A stretch of DNA of 64,000 nucleotides from Paramarasmius palmivorus. Lineage: Eukaryota > Basidiomycota > Agaricomycetes > Agaricales > Marasmiaceae. Within the stretch, counting starts at the first letter, position 1, and the number at the start of each line of letters is the position of its first letter. A model generated the notes under the pieces. That model was not told where the DNA came from. It did not search any database and worked only from the letters and a program-made list of their open reading frames with translations. Below are positions 1-10,639 of the stretch, one piece after another. The translations under genes and the position numbers were made by a program. The stretch lies in the NCBI GenBank assembly GCA_037176845.1, contig JAYKXP010000119.1:62001-126000 (forward strand), given 5' to 3'.

Positions 1-567
1 GGCATTGAACACAACACCTCCCCGGGATATCTCCCCGGGACGAAAAGCCTGAGCATCTCTCTGGATACTTTGGTATTACCAAGGTGAGCATCTGGATAGG
101 TGTTTGCCCCACATATATAACGGATGCTGAACTTCTAGGATATCCTGTTGTCGTGCTCTCCGAAGAAGATGACCCAGCAATGCGTCCACCTGGAATCCTC
201 CGCACCATCCGACAAATACATTCTTTACAATCAAAGCTACCTGTACGATGTCTCGTGCTTAGCTCGATAACCATCCTCGTTCTGAACCATAGCTATCGCA
301 TCGTTCTGGATCTGCAACATGGGCCCTTCGTGGGCAATGTTCTCACCTTCCAAAGTACATTTCCATACTGTTCGCTTGTGCACCTACTAAACCGATATCC
401 TTGCTAGTATATTACGCGAAACCCTCGGATTCGGTGAACGTTTCTAAGGTTCGTGTTTCTCTAGTTCCGAAAGATGCATTTCGTTTTCTTAGGCCTTAAA
501 ACCGTGTCTATTTCCTCTAATTAGAGTGGTATAGATTTGTTCAATGCGGGATAGTGAATTCCACATA
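1..567. other. No gene seen; left flank of foldback element
   Basis: Stop codons break every frame and no reading frame resembles a known protein. Near the left edge the sequence CTCCCCGGGA occurs twice, three bases apart. The right edge, 562-567 (CACATA), is one copy of the target-site duplication of the element that follows. Confidence 0.5.
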
Positions 568-1130
568 TATGAGTGTTAAAGTGTTCAAAAAATAAATCAG
601 GTCCCCGGTAATAACTTTTCAGTCCCCCGGTAATATTTTACCTACTTTTGTGACATTCTAGTACATTACGCCCCCCGTAAATAACATCGAAATCCCCCGG
701 TAATAACCAAAAATCCCCCCGGTAATAACACTCTTCGACGAAACACCGCCCGGTAATAATCGGCTATTTCGGCTAAGCTTTTCCCACGCACGTGGCCTAT
801 GTCGAACACATCTTGAATGCATCCTCAGTGCTCAGGCATCATGATCTAAGCTCAAATATAGGTAGGTTCTGATCCAGGATATATCTAAGTACTTGAATGT
901 GCAATATTTAGGAGTCCATGACATGTAGAGTATGAAACCTAGCCACGTACTTCTGTGACTTGCCGAAAGGGACTTTCCCACGCATGAACTTTTCAGTGTC
1001 GTTCAGAAAGCCAGCGCGCCTCTTGAATGTGAATCATTGCTAAGAGTATTACATTGGGAATAGTCATTGTTGAGTACATTGGGTACTCTATGGAATTGAA
1101 CGTCGTGATGGAGCGCTATACTCACAGATG
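568..1130 (+). repeat. Left long terminal inverted repeat of foldback element
   Basis: Pairs as an imperfect inverted repeat with about 2060-2597. Matching blocks include the tip, the CCGGTAATA cluster (603-760), a block around 775-830 and a block at 990-1120. Mismatches and small indels are scattered throughout, so the arms are not recent exact copies of each other. Confidence 0.75.
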
Positions 1131-2059
1131 GTAGTCATTCTGTGTACGAGTGAAGGTGAAGTGAAGTCAATTTAGCGCCGAACAAGCGCCGACCTTTCCT
1201 CACAAATGCGAAGTTTTAGGTTGCTTCCATGGGATATAATATGTTAGTGCACAATTGATCAAGCTATCAGAGTTGTCTATGGAATCATTGGTAGTATGTA
1301 TGTACCAAATGACATGAAACGTAGTCAGAAAGAGCTGACACAATGAAACTAGTGACTTACAACTTACTCTCCTCCGCAGGATGGTCAAGGTCAGTTGTAT
1401 GAAGCCGATTCCCACCCAAGTTAGCTCTTCATATATACACAATACAGAGTCAAGCCTAGATTTATCCCCATAGGCAGTATACCTATTGCTCAGATTGGCA
1501 AAAGTTTGACTATGTGGACTAATTGATAATTGGTTACTCTATTGGTCGTACGAATGATAATCATGTACACCCTCAGCTTCTTGAAGTGCGAATATCATGA
1601 ACGTCAAGAAGCACTTACCTGAGGAAGTTCTCACGAGTTATACATCATTGCTACCCCTCATTGAATTACATTGTGCAAGAATTGATTGATATCTGGCTAA
1701 GTATTTTCCCATGGCATTATGATATCAAGGTGTTTACTGACAGTTGAATAATGGCAATCTCTGTACAGGAAGGTACTTCCCATATTCTTGCAAGTTCGGC
1801 GAGAGGCATTTTGGAGCCTTACCATATCGGGTAGCTCTTCCAAGTCGCATATGACCAATGAGCCAGCTCTCTGAACGAAGCTGAGGACCTTGTCCGTGTG
1901 TGGGAAATTCCCTTTCAGAAGTCATTCCATAAATACTCTAAACCAAGCTATACATTGTTCATACCTTGCTGAATCATATCTAAATGGCAGGGTAGCTATC
2001 CAAGTGCGGCTAAAGATGTGCAGATCGCGTGGGAATAGCCCCTATCGGAATGCAGAGCA

Positions 2060-2597
2060 AGTGTTCATTACGATTGATAAAGCGCCAACTTCAATCCCAT
2101 ATTCATCATACTCAATAACGACTAGTACCAATTTAATACTCTCAGCAGTGAAACACATTCAAGAGGTGAGCTGGCTTTCCGAACGACACTGAACACCTTG
2201 AGGCTGAAAGTAAAGTACGTGGCTATGGTCCATGTTCTACACATAAGGGACTACTAAATATTGCACATTCGAGTACTTAAGTATATCCTAGATAAAATCA
2301 TATACTCAATCGAGCTTAGATCATCTCGCCTGAGCACTGAGGATGCATTCAAGATGTGTTCGACATAGGCCACATGCGTGGGAAAAGCTTAGCCGAAATA
2401 GCCGATTATTACCGGGCGGTGTTTCGTCGAAGAGTGTTATTACCGGGGGGATTTTTGGTTATTACCGGGGGATTTCGATGTTATTTACGGGGGGCGTAAT
2501 GTACTGGAATGTCACAAAAGTAGGTAAAATATTAACGGGGGACTGGAAAATTATTACCGGGGACCATATTTATTTTTTGAACACTTTAACACTCATA
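2060..2597 (-). repeat. Right long terminal inverted repeat of foldback element
   Basis: Inverted partner of the left arm, with the same CCCGGTAATA-type motif cluster on the opposite strand (2410-2565). The inner boundary near 2060 is approximate, because similarity fades gradually. Confidence 0.75.
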
Positions 2598-4095
2598 CAC
2601 ATACTTATGTGCCCCGCAAATACGTTCTGTCTTCACAATATTGGTCGATTCAGCTCTTAGAAAACCGGATATGCAGTAGTATCAATACAAGGAAAGGAAG
2701 GTGAAAGCAGTGTCGGGGTTGCAATGGATATGGATGTGGGATCAAGCGAGTAAGCGTAGAACGAGGGGAGACCCAGCCAGAAAATAGATAATGTGTGATA
2801 TGGCGGCGAACAGGGGAATGAGAGAACGCGTAACACGAGACTCACTCAACTCTTCCGCTATTCGTGTTGAGATCTTCAAAGCTGGCGCATACCAGTACAA
2901 CTCCGGCCTTGTAAATCCAGGTTCCGAGCGTGAACGTGAAGGCAGACCTATGCATACCTGAACATAATTAAACGCCGCCGATATCAGAACTGCTTCGATA
3001 CAAATCGATGCAGCCGTACATCTTGGAATCATGAGAATCCGAATGACTGCATGCATTACTGTTAGTTATTCGCAAAGAACACTTCCATTGGCGTAGCTAT
3101 CACAAACACATTCTTCCAACGTTCCTCGTGTTCCACAATTTGTAAATCTAGATAAACGATACAGTAATGTTAGCTCGGGTCGAAAAGTTGAAGATACCGG
3201 ATACGGGGATGATATAAAGCAAAACAACCGCAGGTCGTGTACCAAATAGAGAGGTAGCGACTGATAACGAAGAGGAACAGCGGAGCAAGCAAATGGTGTT
3301 GACCAAAGTAGACGATAGTTTGGTACCATTGTACGACCTGCGCTGGTCAAACGAAAGAAGCATTGTGATGCGTCGCGTACGATTGGAACGATGGTCTGCG
3401 ACTCTTTGACTGTCAAAGCCCCAAAGCAGAGTAATCTGTAGATAGAATAGATAGAGATGTAGGATAAGAGAATGGAAGAGAAACATACGAAGGACAACTA
3501 CCCCCAGGCATTAATCCTAACCGAACGCCTACCACCTCCACTGTGCTGGTATGTGTAGCCCTGAGTCGGCTCTGATGACGTTGAACGCGTCACAAGTCAA
3601 AGATGTCTGCGAAAGAAGCAAACGGAGGATCCAAAGCGAACACTGCACAAAATCTGTGCCACGCTGATAATCACACCTGGGAGTAGCAGCACTTCGATTT
3701 GAAGGCTATCTCCGGGACAAGAGGAGCGAGAGGAGGAAGAAATTGCTTGTTCTAAGGGTTGAATGCAGGTTGAATGCGGCGGTAAAGGACGTTGGGGTTG
3801 AATGCGAATCGTCGAGTTTCTTCGATACTTGAGATTCAGGTCAACGTTAATAGACAAACTCCAGGCATGAGAACGCACATGAAACTGGTTTTTGCGACTT
3901 GACTCTAGCTTTGACGCTATCTGACACATTTGGGGTCGCATTGTGAGCAGCGGGATCTAGGTAACAGTTCGCAGAATCACCAATTTGGCGGATTCGTGAT
4001 GTGTCGACACCGTAATCTCTGCACGGTTTCGTTATGAAGGTTTACTGGAACGTAGTGGCCTTCACGCTGGTATGGCTCCTGGATGGTCTCCGTTC
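2598..4095. other. No supported gene
   Basis: Several frames stay open for 100-140 codons on the minus strand (2742-3497), but they overlap in different frames. None shows a recognisable domain, signal peptide or coding-like composition. I regard them as chance frames. Direct sequence similarity to the tandem units begins only at about 4096. Confidence 0.4.
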
Positions 4096-5400
4096 GGATA
4101 TATGAGCAAGGATTTTACTGAAATCGACGTCAAAATCATTCTCGTATCAAAAGGTGTGGATCAACTACTTACATTGCACCAACCCACAGGCTACGATCGA
4201 CACTCTTCACTAGACAGCATCCGTACCCTCTACTACGACTAGCCTTCCTGTTCGGATGCTCCGTAGTTGCAAGATTCGATATTTAAAGTTGGCGATATGG
4301 GACGTAATGAACCGAGAAGATAGAAGCAGGCTCTTCACTCCGGACGATAGCATATCAGGGTTGAACAGGATAAAAGGATACGGAAGTTATGAATGAGCGG
4401 CTGGGAGTGAGAGTGGTAGTGTTTGATCTTGGCATGTTACCTGTCGGCAGGAGAGCGGAAAGAGTAGGGGAAAGCAGCCCGTAGGACCTCCTGCTGGAGT
4501 CGAACACATCGGCGGCATGCGTATGAACAGTCGTTGCGTCGAGATGAGCGAGTCAGACCACGGATGTAGACAAGGCAGGTAGTTGACGGATATAAGGGCA
4601 AGAATTACACTGAAAAACGACGTTAGGATTGTACTTATATCGAAAACATGGATCTATAACTCGCCTTGCACCCATACCCGCCAGCTACAACTCTTCGCAA
4701 CACCACATTCCTGCTTTATGACCAATCTTCCTGTTCGGATAGTGGATAGCGGCAAACCTTGATCTTTGGGCGTTGAAGTCGGTGATGTGGGGATGTGATG
4801 AACTAAGAGGATGGGAGGAGGCCCTTCACTCCGTACGATGGCATTCCAAGGTCAAGGCGGATAAGAGGACACGGGAACTGTGAGAGGGAGTAAGAGTGTG
4901 GGAGTGGGGTTTTGAGACGTTTCTTGTCGGCAGAAGAGCGCTGATTAGAAGGAAAAGGGGGAGGCATCGACACAGAAGTCTTTCTGATGGCGACGGACAT
5001 CCACGGCAGTCGTTGCATCGAAGGGAGTGAGTTTTAGGAGCGGTGTAGGCCGAACCAGCTCGAAGGGAATTGGCGGATGTATGAGCAAAGGTTCCACTGA
5101 TAAATGAGGTTGGGATGGTTCAGGGAGCAAAAACGTGGATTAACTACTCGCCTCGTACCAAGAATCGCCGTGGTCTTCTCAAAAATGTTCACACTGCTCG
5201 GATACTTGCTGCAAACTTTGATGTTGGAGCGAAAGAGTCGGTAGAGTGATGACCCGAGGGAATGGGAGGAGGAGTTTTATTCCGAGCGTTGGCAGATCGA
5301 GGTCGATGAGGAAAAGATGACTAGCAGGATGAAATTGATACGTGAGCGGCTGGGAGTGTGCGAAAAAGAGAAGAACCAAAATCGCCTCGGAGAAGCTCGG
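4096..5400. repeat. Degenerate tandem repeat, unit about 487 bp, about 2.7 copies
   Basis: Three diverged direct copies can be lined up. Anchors are GGATATATGAGCAAGGATTT at about 4096, a related stretch at about 4587 and another at about 5073, giving periods near 490 and 486 bp. Further anchors repeat with the same spacing: the TTCACTCC(G)xACGAT block at 4335, 4828 and (weakly) 5276; GTCGGCAG at about 4443 and 4927; and GTCGTTGC at about 4531 and 5010. By eye the copies are perhaps two-thirds identical. No frame is open through a whole unit, so this is either an old tandem duplication of a gene segment or a minisatellite-like array. Confidence 0.65.
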
Positions 5401-5575
5401 AGCCGAGTGTTAATTGAATGACATCACCTGTCAACCATGCCACATGGCAAATTTTCGTCTCTTCCTTTTCGCTTCTAATACAGTAACTCGAATCCCCTCA
5501 GCACAATCCACAACTAATGGGACTGAAGGCTTCGACTCTACCTTCCTCTACTTACTCCCTGTCCATCCAATGACA

Positions 5576-7054
5576 ATGCTCCTCTTGGCTCTCGCGCCTC
5601 CGCAGCGCTCCGCTATCTCTTGAATCTTCAACCAACGACACCACACCCTTCTACCCCGATACCGGTGAATGCATCGACATTAACGGCTGTCGCACTTCCA
5701 CCGACATTATGTGGAGCTGCGTCTCGGTTGTTTTCATTTGTAAGTGGGTTGCGATTCTCCCAAACATCCCGATAGTGAGGAAACGGCAGAAGCTGGCATC
5801 TAGCTGTCGTGTTCCACCAAAACGTTGAATTGATCGTTATTCCGATATTCGTGCCGGAGATCATGATTATGGGCAATGAGGAAGCGGGAGAAGATGAAAG
5901 AGACCCAAGAATAGTTCAAACGTACGTGTTCAGTTTAATTTCCAGTGCCTGGCTCATGCTTTTGGACAGAGTACGACTGGGGAATGGTACGCGGCTTTGA
6001 TCATGTCAGGATTTGCGCTATATGATGGGGAGATATTCTGTGGGTACTTGTGGGATAATTCGAGAGGAGATGAAGACGAAGGCCTTGAGAGATGGAGAAG
6101 CCAGATCGGCGATCGGCACGAGTACGTGCAGAAAGGACCAGGTACAGGTAAGTCCGTGTCGATTACAATTACAAAATTGGTCCATATTGTGTCGTTCTCA
6201 TGTTGCTCTTGTATTCCGATATAGGATACCCCCGATAAAACAAAGAACACGAAAGTCCTCGGTACAGCTGAAAACGCCTTTCATACATGGTCGTTCTTAA
6301 ATATATCACACCATACAGGAAACGCCTCTACTCATCGACACCCCATCGGATACATCGTTCCTTCTTGAATTCCCCTCGCTAAGGATACATCACCATCACC
6401 GAAGACGAGCTCAGAAACCGAAGTCACACCGACTTCGTCTCCAAATCCATCACTGTAATTCAAATCACCTGGTTTATCTTCGAGGGCCTCGAATTATCAC
6501 TGTTGGTTTCGTCCTTCTCAACCTCGGCACTTACTTTCTCTGGTGAAAGAAGCCGCTTCGCATGGGCTATCCTGTTCGGGTGTATTGGCTCCAAACGGAG
6601 AGATGTACGATTAAGAGCCAAGAGGAGACGATCTGGAGCATATGTCGCCAGGGAATCTTCGCAGTCATCAACGACATCGATGCCACCAACTTCTCCGAAC
6701 GGCTCCCCGATACCATATCTTTTCGATTGTTACTCTTTCCTTTTTCGATCCCATGGCACACCTTGGATTCTCCTCCAAGACAAAGACGTCAAAGACCGCA
6801 GCTACATGGGAATTCCCTTATCTGTAGCTCTTGTATCGCATGTTCCGACGCATACCAAATAGTCACTTTGGCGTATTTCCGCTGCGCGGGGGTTTTCCAT
6901 GATTATCTGAGCTCGGATATGCCTAGTGTCCTGCTTATGCTTTCCCTGGCGTACGTTGTCTGTCGTATTCTTGCGTTGATGGCGCTGAAGGATCTTCTGA
7001 GGAGTGTCTATCAGGATTGTTGTGTGGACGATGTTCATCCCGCGTATTGGGTGA
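5576..7054 (+). pseudogene. Copy A of multi-pass membrane protein family, broken
   Basis: Homology to copies B and C runs from an N-terminal MLLLALA at 5576 through CIDINGCRTSTDIMWS, then NVELIV (about 5822), GFALYDGE (about 6009), GYITITEDEL (about 6384) and the C-terminal LSLAYVVCRI (about 6942). It ends at a TGA around 7052. It is disabled by an early frameshift after the first 15 codons, another frameshift near 5995, a TGG-to-TGA nonsense change at about 6541 (the paralogs read FLWW; this one reads FLW then stop), and in-frame losses in the membrane segments. One loss removes most of the segment that reads YGIAALFGAIHCIPW in the paralogs. Introns remain visible at 5922-5969 and from 6148. 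The donor of the second is canonical GTAAGT, whereas the intact paralogs use GC there. Confidence 0.85.
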
Positions 7055-7059
7055 TTGAG

Positions 7060-7107
7060 GTCTGTTTCTTTTTGATTGATGGTTCTGGCTCTCTTCGAGC
7101 ATTCTAG
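7060..7107 (+). other. Candidate 3'-UTR intron downstream of copy A stop
   Basis: Five bases after the ancestral TGA a GT donor begins, and an acceptor TTCTAG follows 48 nt later. The position relative to the stop matches the 3'-UTR introns of copies B, C and E. Confidence 0.45.
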
Positions 7108-7980
7108 GTATTCCTGGAGATATCCTTGCATATGTCGCAGTGATTATATACCCAGTCGTCCTCATTGCAATCTGCATTCCGTGTACCTATCTTTCTAACC
7201 GCGTCTTCGTCCCTGATTGTGTGATTCGAATAGAATCCTTCTGGTTCTATGTCTTGTTGTGAACTCATATCCACAGGGCAGCGTTGAGCTTTTGGAGATG
7301 GTCAGAGCTTGTAATCCCTCAACAAGTGCGACAATGTAAGTCTGCCATATTTGGGGTTGGACTACCGTTTTGACGCACGTTGATCACAGGCATAATCAAC
7401 ACTCAATCGAAATCTTAGTCTACCAGATGAGAGCTCGCAGGAAAAGAGTTCATCGACTCGGACCAGAAATACCATAACATTTCGTAGTCAAGCCAGTACG
7501 TTATTTTTTCTTCATAAGCCTAACGCTTGATCAATCTTTCGCGGGGTGTCCAAAGTATGGTGGTTTTCTGACTTTCTTGTTTATAGACTCGGTCTGGTAC
7601 TAGCATCATGCCAAACTTCGAACCCTAATGAATCATGCAAGGCCTCACATTGTTCAAACGATGTCCCAGGGCTAACGTCGCCATAGTCTTCTACCTTTTG
7701 ACTTCGATGAAAATGTCAAAGTAGTAGGTAACTTAAGTATCGGTACTACCAACTGTGGAACCCTCGAACGCTAGCAGATCGTTGACGACGTACAGCACGA
7801 CTGAATGTCCTTCCCTGTGTTTTGAGTTATCCATCACCATTCGGGCCCGGGTCGCGATTTGAGCGATCAGGTACTTCTAACTTTCAAGATCTGTTCTTCA
7901 CACAACTCTTACACGGGATGTTTGCGCTAGAGGCTGCGTTGTCTACTTTTCAGACTCACTAGATCATGCAAGCGTAGCAT
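7108..7980. other. No supported gene
   Basis: Intron-like GTAAGT and TAG signals are scattered here, but no exon chain keeps an open frame. It probably belongs to the same decayed repeat landscape as the following region. Confidence 0.35.
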
Positions 7981-7983
7981 TAG

Positions 7984-10020
7984 ATGGAGTATTCACTGTT
8001 AAAACGTGTTTTTGGGCTAGTAGACACGAACGAGGTATTGAGTGACACCTTTTCAGCTGTTGCTCTATCTCGTGCTTCTACCTTCTGTCTAGAAGATGTC
8101 GCTCTGGAATTCATGACCGCGATTGGCTTACTTCAACTTCCAAGATTGATTTTCGAGTTCAGGTCCGTATATGCCTCTGTGATGAAGCATTAATCACATT
8201 CCTCTAGCGGGTCCTTTATACTTTGGTCTCAAGATATTCAGTGCTCGACGAAAGACTCGTACAAGATCATCACTCCTTGGGCTATCCCAGGGTAAAAAAA
8301 TAGACAGAGACCAGGATACGCGCAAAATATTGGTAGTACGCGACCATAATATGCCCATTGAAGAGTTCAAGCGAACAGCACGGCACAAAATATCTCCCTT
8401 CTCTCTCAGCGTAGCACCGAGTTCTTCCATTTTGCGAGATATGTCCCTACAAAGAACAACTGCATCCACAGGTGAGTTTTTCTCACTTTTATTGGGTTGA
8501 TTTTGTTTGTGGCTGACGGTGATGACTTGGACACCTGCCAGCCTCAGAGTCGCCTACACATTCTTCGTGATGTTCAAACTTTGGGAGCACCCGCTTATGG
8601 CGCTCACAGTAAGTAGTACTATCTATCCCGTGAGATTTGCTACACTCACCTCGGCATTCCTAGACGCTATAGACGACGAGCAGCACTCTATGCCTATTTC
8701 TGAATTCGATGCGTGTCCGAGCGCATTGAACGAACCAGGTATGCTAACAACGCGCTATTCGTAGAGCCATACTTATTGTGATATCCATTTGACCATAAGG
8801 AAAGGAACTTTCGCCGCCTGTTAAGCCCCGGTTCCATGAAACCCGTTCGTTTGAATATCTCATGCGTTGCGCGTGCTCTTGTTTGAAGTAGAGAACTGTT
8901 CTCGATTCACGCTTGTGAACTTCCATACAGTAAGGGAACCTAGTTAGTTATACCTTCTTTTTTGTTACACCGCTTCTCGTGTTTCATGGCGGTTCTTTTT
9001 CACTCGTCATTCTTCCGATCTACATGTCTAATCTAGCATTCCAGAATCTTGTGTGAAGGGTAAACGCTACAGTACTCTGGCTTCACGTCGTTGGCATACT
9101 CACTCACTGACATTCTCTTTCAGGTGATCGCTAGTTTTACACTTCGATAAAGATATGATCCATTGATCTCCTTACTATCGAAGCGAAAGCATCCGAACAT
9201 GACACTCAAGGTGTGGAGGCATATCCGCCACTTCAAGTTGAATTCATGTTCCTCCCAGCATCTTTTTCACGCAGCTAAGATCGCGTCGGGCAAAACCCAG
9301 CGTTATAAGCTTGGGGAGTGAGTAGTGGGCTTCCAGGAACCTACTTCTCGTGCCAATGGTGCTAACTCGGTATCTATGGGCGTCCTTTGGCGATTGGATT
9401 TCACAAGTAAGATATGCCCCTTGGATAGTAGAGTGTGCGGATAACTTTCAGTATGTCAGTCGAGAACTAGATGCTCTCTCCTGGATAATGAAATCCGTTC
9501 GCATTGGAAATGTGAACTGAATCGAGAATGGCTATGTCACTAGAGCACGCCGCCATTAGATATCCGAGTCCGGAGATAGAAATGGTATGCTTTCACAGGA
9601 TACCAAGATATAAGGCTGGGGTTTTGTACCCTTTTGAAGCTCCAAAGCTCCCCGGCTGTGACAGACAGGCCGAATGCCCTGAACTATTTGTTGGATTGTC
9701 AATGCGCTCATGAGTTGAACTGATACCCATGGTTTGGAGCTATGAAGATCAAGAAACGATTGTGCAGGTTCGGCGGAATTTCATGGGATAGAATCTGTTC
9801 CTGCATCCATCAAGTGCCACCTGAATTAATAAAATAGTCGTTCCAAGGAATCTAAATCTCGGAGAACTCACTGGAGAGGATTTCGAGTGAAACGCAACCA
9901 AGTACCTCGTGGTGTGAAAGAACGCGTCAACGTCGTGGGAAGCGATGTTGATGACATCCTGATTGCATCTTGAACCGCGATGGTCACCTCGTTTTACTTT
10001 TCTGTGCTTCATCTCCTCGT
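7984..10020 (+). repeat. Decayed Q-type unit, first copy
   Basis: The 8507-8780 part lines up with 21420-21700. Shared landmarks are TGGGAGCAC followed by an intron, then a TAGACGACGA(G/C)CAGCACT block, then CCAGGTATG as a donor. In one frame the first landmark reads FKLWEHPL and its counterpart reads VRTWEHARVLL, which faintly recalls the RxxxLWxR segment of fungal seven-helix proteins (DUF6533 type). That comparison is weak. The unit ends with a copy of the conserved core at 9908-9987. No full reading frame survives. Confidence 0.45.
9908..9987 (+). repeat. Conserved core repeat, copy 1
   Basis: Matches four other copies in the window around GTCGTGGGAA(A/G)CGATG. This copy is the most diverged: the downstream arm reads CCGCGATGG, which weakens the stem that the other copies can form. 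Confidence 0.6.
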
Positions 10021-10639
10021 CGACCTGTTCATAGCTGAGTGATACTGTTCTCTGATCGCTATACTACATCCTCTCGAAGTCCTGACGCTCGCAGAGAATG
10101 TCGTTAGTCGACCTTTAAGCCTGTAGCCTCTTCACGATTCTGGCTGTCTCTGCGTAGAAGGTTCAAAGAGCGGAAAAGGATTACCTTTCGGTAGCTTTGG
10201 ACTCAGGATGACTCTGAGGTGTGTTCCTGTGATTGGTCTATAATTTTATTGGCATTGATCGAATCGTTCCGCTTTTGATACTGCAGTTTCTCTATATAAA
10301 GGAGTTCTTCTGATACGAAGCCCGTGCTTTCCGACCGGGTGAAACAAGTTCAAATGAAGATCTTACGTGAGAAGTCATTGGGTCAGGCGACGATTGGGGC
10401 CAAACGTTAACGTCCAAAGTCTATCGTTTGGGAGTATACTCGAAGTTTGGAAGTTCAATTGATTTCGCGCTAACGACTGCGTTAGATCATTCGTCAATGA
10501 GCCTGTGCTTGCAGGAGTTAACCGAAACCTCAGAAAGACTTGACATTGTAGTACCCGTCAAAATGTTAGTGAGAATGGGTCCAAGCATCAACGCGTCAAA
10601 GCTGAGTTGAAGAATTATCATTTGGATATGTTATTACTC

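Larger units (their letters stand above)
568..2597. mobile_element. 2.03 kb foldback-like non-autonomous DNA transposon
   Basis: The element starts TATGAGTGTTAAAGTGTTC and ends with the inverted complement of that sequence. It is flanked by the 6-bp direct repeat CACATA (562-567 and 2598-2603), read as a target-site duplication. The inverted similarity does not stop at the tips: it runs inward about 550 bp on each side, leaving a centre of roughly 0.9 kb. No open frame of useful length lies inside, so it must depend on a transposase supplied elsewhere. Each end carries about six copies of a CCCGGTAATA-type motif spaced 20-35 bp apart, as expected for transposase-binding sites. The superfamily is not clear to me: a 6-bp duplication with these tips fits none of the common fungal groups well. 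Confidence 0.8.

Noticed and set aside
603..760. GGTAATA repeats as a CRISPR-like array
   Set aside because: Spacers are irregular (about 20-35 bp), the array is mirrored in the opposite arm, and the context is a eukaryotic transposon end.
3066..3497. Open minus-strand frame of 143 codons
   Set aside because: A second overlapping frame on the same strand is nearly as long. There is no domain, intron context or plausible composition, so it is most likely chance.
6562..7107. Plus-strand frame of 181 codons
   Set aside because: Only parts follow the membrane family; the rest is a shifted frame of pseudogene A. It is not a separate gene.
8507..8764. Possible DUF6533-type seven-helix protein (LWEHPL motif)
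   Set aside because: The similarity rests on one short motif. No N-terminal DUF6533 signature could be found in any Q copy, so it is mentioned only as an idea.
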